Origin: Lachnospiraceae bacterium | GTDB lineage: Bacteria > Bacillota_A > Clostridia > Lachnospirales > Lachnospiraceae | NCBI GenBank assembly: GCA_009774465.1 | Contig: VSNT01000188.1 | Location: 1 to 5,498 of the forward strand | Length of the DNA: 5,498 nt | Direction of reading: 5' to 3' | In this document: positions 1 to 5,498 of the stretch, piece after piece | Position numbering within the stretch: the stretch's first letter is position 1 | How the letters are laid out: every line of letters starts with the position of its first letter | Program-made: the position numbers and the translations under genes | The notes under the pieces: generated by a model | Databases searched by the model: none | The model's input: only the letters and a program-made list of their open reading frames with translations | What the model was told of the DNA's origin: nothing

Positions 1-43
1 TAGTATTCCGTCTCGTGGGCTCTGTTTTGTGTATAATTGACTG
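1..43 (+). other. Sequencing-library adapter remnant (Nextera/Tn5 read-2 end)
   Basis: Bases 10-43 align without gaps to the 34-base Nextera read-2 transposon adapter at 27 of 34 positions. The first 13 bases (GTCTCGTGGGCTC, 10-22) and the mosaic-end core TGTGTATAA (28-36) are exact. All seven mismatches (23, 25, 26, 27, 37, 38, 42) are a T where the adapter has a purine, which fits low-quality read ends that escaped trimming. Bases 2-9 (AGTATTCC) sit where the 8-base i7 index would be, and base 1 (T) matches the last base of the preceding P7 segment. The leuS protein independently marks the same border: conservation of the LeuRS motif RxTDTM holds through codon 45-47 and fails in the next codon. 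That codon should be CAT on the plus strand, and only its last base, 44, fits. The adapter sequence is recalled from general knowledge; the alignment was done by eye. Confidence 0.9.
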
Positions 44-1535
44 TGGTATCTGTTTGCCTAAGTGAAGGACCGCCACAGCAGGGAGTGGTTGTTTTCACCC
101 AGTCCGTCATATGAGCAAGGGGTGACTCTCCGTTATCAGTTGGCATGTAGCTTTCCACTTCCGGTAATTCCAGAGGAAGTTCACTTTCAGGAAGCGCAAC
201 ATAGCCGCATTTTTCACATTTTACAATGGGAATAGGCTCGCCCCAGTAACGCTGTCTGGAAAATACCCAGTCCCGAAGCTTAAAGTTGGTTTTCTTATGT
301 CCAATCCCCTTTTCTGTCAGGAATTCAATGATTTTTTCCTTTGCATCCAAAACGGAAAGTCCGTTCAAAAATCCGGAATTTACAAGGGTTCCGGTTGCCA
401 CATCAGTAAATACCGCTTCCTGCACATCAACAGGACTTCCTGCCACCACCTCAATAATAGGCATATTGAATTTTTTTGCAAATTCCCAGTCTCTTTCATC
501 ATGGGCCGGTACTGCCATGATTGCACCGGTGCCATAGCTCATCAGTACATAATCAGAAATCCATATGGGAATTTCTTCGTCGTTTACCGGATTTACCGCA
601 GTCAGTCCGTCCAGCATTACGCCTGTTTTATCCTTTGCAAGTTCCGTACGTTCAAAATCCGACTTTTTAGCTGCCAGCTCACGATAGGAAATCACATCAT
701 CCCAGTTTTTAATATCTGCTTTATACTTGTCAATAAAAGGATGTTCCGGACTCATTACCATATAGGTTACACCAAACAGCGTATCCGGTCTGGTGGTGTA
801 AACGGTAAGCTTGTCCTCTTTATTCTTTAAAACAAAATCAACCTCCGCACCGGTAGATTTTCCAATCCAGTTTTTCTGTGAAACTTTAACCCGTTCCACA
901 TAGTCCACACTGTCAAGTCCTTCCAGAAGTTTGTCTGCATAATCCGTAATTTTAAGCATCCATTGGCTTTTCACCCTGCGGACCACCTCAGAGCCACACC
1001 GCTCGCAGACACCGTTTACCACCTCTTCATTGGCCAGTCCCACCTTACAGGAGGTGCACCAGTTAATAGGCATTTCCGCCTTATAAGCCAGACCTGCATT
1101 AAATAATTTCAAAAAGATCCACTGCGTCCATTTATAGTAACCAACATCTGTGGTGTTAATTTCTCTGTCCCAGTCAAAGGAATAACCAAGTGAATGAAGC
1201 TGTCCTTTAAATCGCTCCACATTATTTTTTGTAACGATCTTTGGGTGGATATGATTTTTAATGGCATAATTTTCCGTAGGCAGCCCAAATGCGTCCCATC
1301 CCATTGGATAAAGAACATTATAGCCCTGCATTCTTCTTTTCCTTGCTACAATATCCAGCGCTGTATAAGGTCTTGGATGCCCTACATGCAGTCCCTGTCC
1401 TGAAGGATAGGGAAATTCTACCAGTGCGTAATATTTGGGTTTTGAATAATCATCAGAAGTTTTGAATGCTTTTTTGTCATCCCATATCTTCTGCCATTTC
1501 GTTTCTACCTCTCTGTGATTATATGGTACTGCCAT
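44..1535 (-). CDS. leuS: Leucyl-tRNA synthetase, N-terminal part (3' end missing)
   Basis: Class I aminoacyl-tRNA synthetase that charges tRNA-Leu with leucine using ATP in the cytoplasm. 497 genuine residues are visible. The start ATG (1535-1533) begins MAVPYNHREVETKWQ, a typical LeuRS opening, and follows a good AGAGGAG site. The catalytic HIGH-type motif is HVGH at residues 50-53 within FPYPSGQGLHVGH. A zinc-ribbon-like pair CxxC...CxxC lies at C160, C163, C177 and C180. The CP1 editing domain shows TTRPDT (247-252, with the threonine-rich specificity residue T252) and GTGAVMAVPAHDERD (335-349) with the conserved editing aspartate D346. The Rossmann fold resumes with RDWVFSRQRYWGEPIP (421-436). 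Cysteines C440, C443, C486 and C487 form a second metal-site candidate. The KMSKS loop, anticodon-binding domain and C-terminal domain, roughly 300 residues, lie beyond the left edge. The frame stays open to base 1 but 1-43 is adapter, so its last 13-14 codons are false. It lies 80 bp downstream of an unknown membrane-protein gene. Confidence 0.97.
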
Positions 1536-1543
1536 CGTTTACA

Positions 1544-1550
1544 CTCCTCT
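1544..1550 (-). promoter_or_regulatory. Ribosome-binding site of leuS
   Basis: AGAGGAG on the minus strand, eight bases (TGTAAACG) before the ATG at 1535-1533. The strong match and normal spacing fix this start for leuS. Confidence 0.85.
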
Positions 1551-1559
1551 CATTTTTCC

Positions 1560-1575
1560 GTAACTGAACAGTTAC
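1560..1575. repeat. 16-bp perfect palindrome in the leuS promoter, operator candidate
   Basis: GTAACTGAACAGTTAC consists of two 7-base arms (GTAACTG / CAGTTAC) around a two-base centre, with no mismatch. It begins two bases downstream of the predicted -10 box (1577-1582) and covers the expected transcription start near 1570, a classical position for a repressor operator. In RNA it would be a 7-bp stem with an impossibly small 2-base loop (four bases after opening one pair) and no U-run, so it is a poor terminator. The palindrome is seen directly; the operator role is inference and no regulator is identified. Confidence 0.5.
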
Positions 1576-1576
1576 A

Positions 1577-1605
1577 AGTTTACCTATATTATGGCAAAAT
1601 GTCAA
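1577..1605 (-). promoter_or_regulatory. Probable sigma-A promoter of leuS
   Basis: On the minus strand a perfect -35 box TTGACA (1605-1600) is followed after 17 bases by TAAACT (1582-1577), a 4/6 match to TATAAT. Predicted transcription start is about 1570, giving a leader of only about 35 bases before leuS. The promoter lies wholly in the 80-bp gap after the stop codon of the upstream gene. That gene has no visible terminator, so leuS may also receive readthrough transcription. Confidence 0.6.
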
Positions 1606-1615
1606 GAAAACCGCA

Positions 1616-3262
1616 TCACTTAATCGCCTTCACCTGATTCAGTCCATATTCATCCAGATATTCAAAAGTAACCCGATCTCCAATCTGATATTTCACAATC
1701 TGAATCAGCGACTTATCCTGCATGTCAATATCAAAAATATCGTCACTGTTTTCCAGGCAAATATAATAATGGGTGTTACCCTCTAAAACAATGGATGAAA
1801 TACTTTTAATCTGACCGGTGATGCTCTTTTGTTCCTCCGCCATACTGCTTACAATTCCATTGGTGCTTAAAAGCTCCGTATAATTCTTTTCACATTCTTT
1901 TAAGGTATCACCAATAGCCACCCACTGATACTTCTGCACATTAACCATTGCATATTTTTTAACAAGGCCTGCGCTGTCCTTAAGGGCCATAAAGTAGGTA
2001 GGCTCATCTGCAATGTTAAGAAGCAGGGGAAATGTTGCCCGATATCCCAGGTTCTGTACCTGTCCCTCTGCTGAGGACATGGCTGAGTCTTCAATGGCGC
2101 CTTCCACCTTATAATACCTCGTCTCCATTGTACGCTGATTCATCAGCACAAATCCCACATTGGACTGATCCCCGCTGACACTGGTCACTCCGGTATAAAC
2201 CCACACATCATCATCAAGGGCAATATAATTGTATCCATTGGTAGACTGGAGGCAGTCCTTCTGCCCTAACAGAGAGTTCCAATAGCCATGCTTTAACAGT
2301 CCCGAGTAATCATACAGATCAATTAACAGCTCCGCCGAATAAACCTTATCAATCCATGTAGGCACGTCCTCCACCGCATAATCCGTGCACTCTCCTGTCT
2401 GGGCGTTACACAGAACCACTCTGCCAATGGTCTGGCCTCCAAACAGGCCGATATTAAACTTTTTCACAGGACACACCCAGTAAGGCGTTCCTTCATCATC
2501 AATTTCAAAAAAGATCTGCTCTGCAAAAATATAAGTAGGGAACCTAAAACGCAGGTGTCTGTAAATATTTCTGTTAAAATATTCTCCCTTGGAATACTTA
2601 ATCCCTTCCGCCAATTTCACACATTCCGTATCCTGCGTAGTCATGTCAATTAAAATATATGCCGGTATTCCATTCCTTTGATTTGTCAGCCATTTAATAG
2701 GGCTTGCATAAGTAAGGGGCGTCACTCGAACCGGCTTTCCCATGTAATTAATCTGAGAGTAATCGCTGGTTACTTCAAACTGAGAAACCATATCTACCAT
2801 ACTGCCCATTTTCCTGTTGCCTAAAATTGCCGCCGAATCTTTATCCAAAAGAGGAATCGTTTGATAATCCACTTCCTTAATATCATCTGTAAAATTTCTT
2901 TCTTCAATGCTTAAAAGCTTTTGATATTTTGCCGCATTGAAAAAAGGCGAAGACAGCAGGTATCCAATGCCATAAACAGCGCATAAAAGCAGCATTGCAA
3001 TCCCCAGGATTTTAAACATAAGACTGGTGTCCTTAATCCGAAACTGCAATTTGCTGATGCCTTCCACTGTACTCTCCGCATTTTTCTTAAAATACTTCGC
3101 CAATGAAAACAGCATTAAAATTCCAATGATCAGGAAAATCGCTCCCCAGGTTCCAGAAGAATGAATGTTGATTGCAGGTATCGTCACATAATAATACACG
3201 CCAAGGGCAGCTACAATCGCCAGTCCAATTAAAAGATTCCTGATAAATTTATTTTTTTTCAT
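1616..3262 (-). CDS. Membrane-anchored protein of unknown function, 548 residues
   Basis: I do not recognise a characterised family. The start MKKNKFIRN is fixed by an AAGGAG site seven bases upstream; the stop is TGA at 1618-1616. Three hydrophobic segments lie at about residues 8-28, 38-56 and 81-103. Basic residues flank the N terminus (KKNKFIR) and the second loop (KYFKK, KLQFRIK). The positive-inside rule therefore puts the N terminus and the 57-80 loop in the cytoplasm and residues 104-548 outside. The outer region is rich in short beta-strand-like, aromatic segments. Examples are YWVCPVKKFNIGLFGG (261-276), RVVLCNAQTGE (281-291), VPTWIDKVYSAELL (300-313), and PTYFMALKDSAGLVKKYAMV (421-440). 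The VxxCNAQTGE stretch is weakly like PepSY-type or beta-propeller repeats, but this is not proof. Residues 479-548 look like a separate small beta-barrel domain. It has its own promoter, follows the EF-G-like gene's terminator and precedes leuS by 80 bp. I have a vague recollection of similar unnamed proteins in Lachnospiraceae, unverified here. Confidence 0.9.
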   Translation of the reverse strand: MKKNKFIRNLLIGLAIVAALGVYYYVTIPAINIHSSGTWGAIFLIIGILMLFSLAKYFKKNAESTVEGISKLQFRIKDTSLMFKILGIAMLLLCAVYGIGYLLSSPFFNAAKYQKLLSIEERNFTDDIKEVDYQTIPLLDKDSAAILGNRKMGSMVDMVSQFEVTSDYSQINYMGKPVRVTPLTYASPIKWLTNQRNGIPAYILIDMTTQDTECVKLAEGIKYSKGEYFNRNIYRHLRFRFPTYIFAEQIFFEIDDEGTPYWVCPVKKFNIGLFGGQTIGRVVLCNAQTGECTDYAVEDVPTWIDKVYSAELLIDLYDYSGLLKHGYWNSLLGQKDCLQSTNGYNYIALDDDVWVYTGVTSVSGDQSNVGFVLMNQRTMETRYYKVEGAIEDSAMSSAEGQVQNLGYRATFPLLLNIADEPTYFMALKDSAGLVKKYAMVNVQKYQWVAIGDTLKECEKNYTELLSTNGIVSSMAEEQKSITGQIKSISSIVLEGNTHYYICLENSDDIFDIDMQDKSLIQIVKYQIGDRVTFEYLDEYGLNQVKAIK

Positions 3263-3269
3263 CCAATTG

Positions 3270-3275
3270 CTCCTT
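3270..3275 (-). promoter_or_regulatory. Ribosome-binding site of the 548-residue membrane protein
   Basis: AAGGAG on the minus strand, seven bases (CAATTGG) before the ATG at 3262-3260. It supports this ATG as the start. Confidence 0.85.
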
Positions 3276-3288
3276 ATCTTTCAAATTC

Positions 3289-3297
3289 ATACAGCAT
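3289..3297. repeat. Third copy of the terminator arm ATACAGCAT
   Basis: ATACAGCAT at 3289-3297 repeats nine bases of the hairpin arm at 3359-3367 in the same orientation and is complementary to the opposite arm at 3342-3350. It falls in the predicted 5' leader of the membrane-protein gene, just after its expected transcription start near 3302. It may be chance, or it may allow alternative pairing in readthrough RNA from the EF-G-like gene. Confidence 0.4.
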
Positions 3298-3308
3298 ACA
3301 TAAATTAG

Positions 3309-3337
3309 ATTATACAATTTCTGCCGGCAAAATACAA
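3309..3337 (-). promoter_or_regulatory. Probable sigma-A promoter of the 548-residue membrane protein
   Basis: On the minus strand a perfect -10 box TATAAT (3314-3309) lies 17 bases after TTGTAT (3337-3332), a weak -35 box matching TTGACA only at TTG. Predicted start is near 3302, giving a leader of about 40 bases. The -35 box lies within the T-rich tail of the preceding gene's terminator, so the two elements overlap. The perfect -10 box is the main support. Confidence 0.55.
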
Positions 3338-3369
3338 CAGGATGCTGTATACCCCCATATACAGCATCC
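3329..3369 (-). terminator. Intrinsic terminator of the EF-G-like gene
   Basis: A perfect 12-bp inverted repeat, GGATGCTGTATA (3340-3351) and TATACAGCATCC (3358-3369), surrounds a six-base loop. It begins 43 bases after the TAA stop of the EF-G-like gene. Read on the minus strand the stem is followed by TGTTGTATTTT (3339-3329), an interrupted U-tract. Only five of twelve stem pairs are G-C and the tract is broken, so termination may be incomplete. Confidence 0.7.
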
Positions 3370-3412
3370 CATTTCCTTCTTCTAAAAAGAACTTATTCTT
3401 TAAAAAACACGT

Positions 3413-5498
3413 TTACTCTTCTGTACCTTCAGCAACCTTAGCCGCCCTTGCTGCCACTTCTTTCTCCTGTACATCACTGGGAGCCTGCTCATAACGTGAA
3501 AATTCATACTCATACTCGCCTCGTCCTCCAGTCATGGAACGAAGGTCTGTACAATATCCAAACAGGCTCATCATAGGAACATCTGCCTCAATAATCTGTT
3601 TGCCGCCAGGAGCCGGATTCATACCAAGCACTCTTCCTCTTCTCTTATTCAGATCACCCATAACGTCTCCTGTGTAGGAATCAGGCACTGTCACCTTCAT
3701 GGAAGCAATGGGTTCAAGCAAAACCGGATGTGCCTCCATAAATCCTTTCTTAAATGCCTGGATTGTAGCCATCTTAAATGCCATTTCAGAGGAATCCACC
3801 GGATGATAAGAACCATCATAAAGGACTGCCTTAACCCCTACCACCGGATAAGCTGCCATAGGCCCTTTTAATACGGATTCCTGAATTCCCTTCTCTACAG
3901 CAGGGAAATAGTTCTTGGGAACCGCGCCGCCTACTACAATCTGTTCAAACTCATAGGCCTCTTCCAGATTGCCTGAAGGTTCAAATTTCATCTTAACATG
4001 ACCATACTGTCCATGTCCTCCTGACTGTTTCTTATATTTATATTCCACATCAGAAGTCTTCTTAATGGTTTCCCTGAAAGCTACCTTGGGCTCGGTCAGT
4101 TCAATTTCAACCTTATATTCATTTAAAAGCTTGCTTGCAATCACTTCAAGGTGCAGATCTCCCATTCCGTAAAGAAGCATCTGTTTATTCTCAGAATCAT
4201 TTACATACTTCATGGTCAGATCTTCATGAGAAATTTTCTGAAGCGCCTGAGAAATCTTGTCAACATCACCTTTGTTCTTAGGTTTATAACGCATGTATGT
4301 ATATGGTGTAGGCATTTCCCATTTTCCAAACTTAATGGTGGTAGCCTTGGTAGACAGGCTGTTTCCGGTTCTTGCTGCTGTCAGCTTGGCCAATGCACCA
4401 ATATCTCCTGCGTGAAGCTCTTTCACTTCAACAGGCTTATTTCCCTGAAGAACATATAACTTGCCGATCTTTTCCTCTATTTCCTTATCCACATTATAAA
4501 TCACGTCGTCTGTCTTAAGTACGCCGGAGTTCACCTTGATCAGTGAATACTTTCCAATAAAGGGATCTACGATTGTTTTCCAGATATAAGCGGATTTTGC
4601 CTTTGAAAAATCATAATCCGCATTATAAATTTCATTGGTCTTCATATTAATACCTGCAACAGTTCTGTTTTCAGGACTGGGGAAGTATTTAATGATATCG
4701 TCAAGCAGTGTATACATACCCTGACATAAAACATTTGATCCCATTGTCATGGGAACGATGCTGCCATCGCATACATTGGTTCTAAGCGCTGCCCTTATTT
4801 CCGCATCTGAGAAGGTTTCTCCCCCGAAGTAGCGCTCCATCATTTCCTCACTGGTTTCTGCCACTGCTTCCATTAAAGCCTCGCGGCAAATTTGAAGGTT
4901 TGCTTTGTTGTATTCCGGAACTTCACACTCCACAACTTCCTTCCCCTGCCATCTGTTGCCTGTCTCGGTAATTACATTAACATATCCCACAAATTTTTCA
5001 TTTTCACGAATCGGCAGATGGAATGGAGCCATCTTTTTACCAAACATCTGCGTCATATCTTCCACAACCTGTCTGAATGATGCATTATCCACATCCATAT
5101 TGCTGACATAAATCATACGAGGCAGTTTATACTTTTCGCAGATATCCCATGCTTTCTGTGTGCCTACTTCCACGCCTGATTTGCCATTTACAACAATAAT
5201 CGCCGCACCGGCTGCACTGATTGCCTCTTCCACCTCGCCCGAAAAATCAAAAAATCCGGGTGCATCTATCAGATTGATCTTATATCCTTCCCATTCAACA
5301 GGAACGACGGAAGTACTAATGGATATTTTTCTCTTCTGCTCTTCCTTGCCAAAGTCACTGACAGTATTGCCGTCTTCTACTTTTCCTAATCTGGATGTAA
5401 TACCTGATAAATATGCCATAGCCTCTACCAGACTGGTCTTTCCGCTTCCCCCATGTCCAAGCAGCGCTACGTTTCTGATCTTATCAGTTGTGTAAATA
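3413..5498 (-). CDS. Elongation factor G-like translational GTPase (EF-G paralogue type), first residues missing
   Basis: 694 residues are visible before TAA at 3415-3413. The frame stays open to the right edge, so the real start lies just outside, probably only two codons away (reading M-x-IYTTDKIRN); the internal ATG at 5419 would cut off the P-loop and is wrong. Five-domain EF-G layout: GTPase with P-loop GHGGSGKT (14-21) and DAPG (78-81); domain II around 277-390 (DPFIGKYSLIKVNSGVL); domain III with GMGDLHLEVI (444-453); domain IV with SGGHGQYGHV (492-501) and DGSYHPVDSSEMAFK (561-575); domain V with LEPIASMKVTVPDSYTGDVMGDLNKRRGRVLG (594-625). EF-G moves tRNAs and mRNA through the ribosome. 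This copy departs from canonical fusA: the P-loop is not AHIDAGKTT, the DTPGH histidine is phenylalanine (F82), and NKxD is SNMD (132-135). It also lacks rpsL/rpsG/tuf neighbours. I therefore read it as the EF-G-like or EF-G2 type paralogue rather than the housekeeping factor. A Tet(M)-type protector is less likely because those keep the canonical motifs. Confidence 0.93.
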   Translation of the reverse strand, partial: IYTTDKIRNVALLGHGGSGKTSLVEAMAYLSGITSRLGKVEDGNTVSDFGKEEQKRKISISTSVVPVEWEGYKINLIDAPGFFDFSGEVEEAISAAGAAIIVVNGKSGVEVGTQKAWDICEKYKLPRMIYVSNMDVDNASFRQVVEDMTQMFGKKMAPFHLPIRENEKFVGYVNVITETGNRWQGKEVVECEVPEYNKANLQICREALMEAVAETSEEMMERYFGGETFSDAEIRAALRTNVCDGSIVPMTMGSNVLCQGMYTLLDDIIKYFPSPENRTVAGINMKTNEIYNADYDFSKAKSAYIWKTIVDPFIGKYSLIKVNSGVLKTDDVIYNVDKEIEEKIGKLYVLQGNKPVEVKELHAGDIGALAKLTAARTGNSLSTKATTIKFGKWEMPTPYTYMRYKPKNKGDVDKISQALQKISHEDLTMKYVNDSENKQMLLYGMGDLHLEVIASKLLNEYKVEIELTEPKVAFRETIKKTSDVEYKYKKQSGGHGQYGHVKMKFEPSGNLEEAYEFEQIVVGGAVPKNYFPAVEKGIQESVLKGPMAAYPVVGVKAVLYDGSYHPVDSSEMAFKMATIQAFKKGFMEAHPVLLEPIASMKVTVPDSYTGDVMGDLNKRRGRVLGMNPAPGGKQIIEADVPMMSLFGYCTDLRSMTGGRGEYEYEFSRYEQAPSDVQEKEVAARAAKVAEGTEE

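Noticed and set aside
297..830. Plus-strand open frame of 177 codons
   Set aside because: It lies opposite leuS, which has clear family motifs throughout. Its translation is cysteine- and histidine-rich without domain features, and no ribosome-binding site precedes it. It is an antisense shadow.
1560..1575. Palindrome as a transcription terminator for the upstream gene
   Set aside because: The stem would be seven pairs with a two-base loop and is followed on the minus strand by GGAAAAATG rather than a U-run. It also lies downstream of the leuS promoter.
1900..2094. Second minus-strand frame within the membrane-protein gene
   Set aside because: It overlaps the real frame on the same strand, is only 64 codons long and has no ribosome-binding site or recognisable sequence.
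5160..5495. Plus-strand open frame of 111 codons at the right edge
   Set aside because: It lies opposite the GTPase domain of the EF-G-like gene. Its proline- and serine-rich composition is what the complement of that gene gives.
5478..5498. Possible second adapter remnant at the right edge, since TTGTGTAAATA loosely resembles the transposon mosaic end
   Set aside because: The orientation is wrong for an adapter at that end, the match is short, and the bases translate to IYTTDKIRN, which joins smoothly to the EF-G-like N terminus.
3413..5498. Ribosomal-protection tetracycline-resistance gene of the Tet(M) type
   Set aside because: The domain layout is shared, but the P-loop, G3 and G4 motifs and the C terminus do not match the Tet(M) pattern as I know it, and no mobile-element sequence surrounds the gene.

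Overview
The window looks like one end of a draft-genome contig from an anaerobic Firmicute of class Clostridia, most likely a Lachnospiraceae-type gut bacterium. The basis is the style of the three encoded proteins, strong AGGAG ribosome-binding sites, short AT-rich intergenic gaps with sigma-A-like promoters, and moderate overall GC. I could not run a search, so the family-level placement is inference.

All three genes lie on the minus strand, so in transcription order they run from high to low coordinates. (1) 5498-3413: an elongation factor G-like translational GTPase, complete except for about two N-terminal residues lost at the right edge. It ends in a hairpin terminator at 3329-3369. 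(2) 3262-1616: a 548-residue membrane-anchored protein of unknown function with its own promoter and ribosome-binding site. It has three N-terminal transmembrane helices and a large, probably extracytoplasmic C-terminal region. (3) 1535-44: the N-terminal 497 residues of leucyl-tRNA synthetase (leuS), with its own sigma-A-like promoter and a 16-bp palindrome at the predicted transcription start. The rest of leuS is off the left edge.

Bases 1-43 do not appear to be biological. They match, without gaps, a degraded Nextera/Tn5 read-2 adapter preceded by what looks like an 8-base index. The leuS reading frame runs through this artefact without a stop and gains a false tail.

Functionally, two genes belong to translation (tRNA charging and an EF-G-family GTPase) and one is an uncharacterised envelope protein. 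No mobile element, CRISPR array, RNA gene or defence system is visible. The points most worth a second look are the adapter artefact, the non-canonical GTPase motifs of the EF-G-like protein, the unknown membrane protein, and the regulatory architecture of the two intergenic gaps. The leuS leader is too short for a T-box, and a repeated hairpin arm sits around the promoter of the unknown gene.
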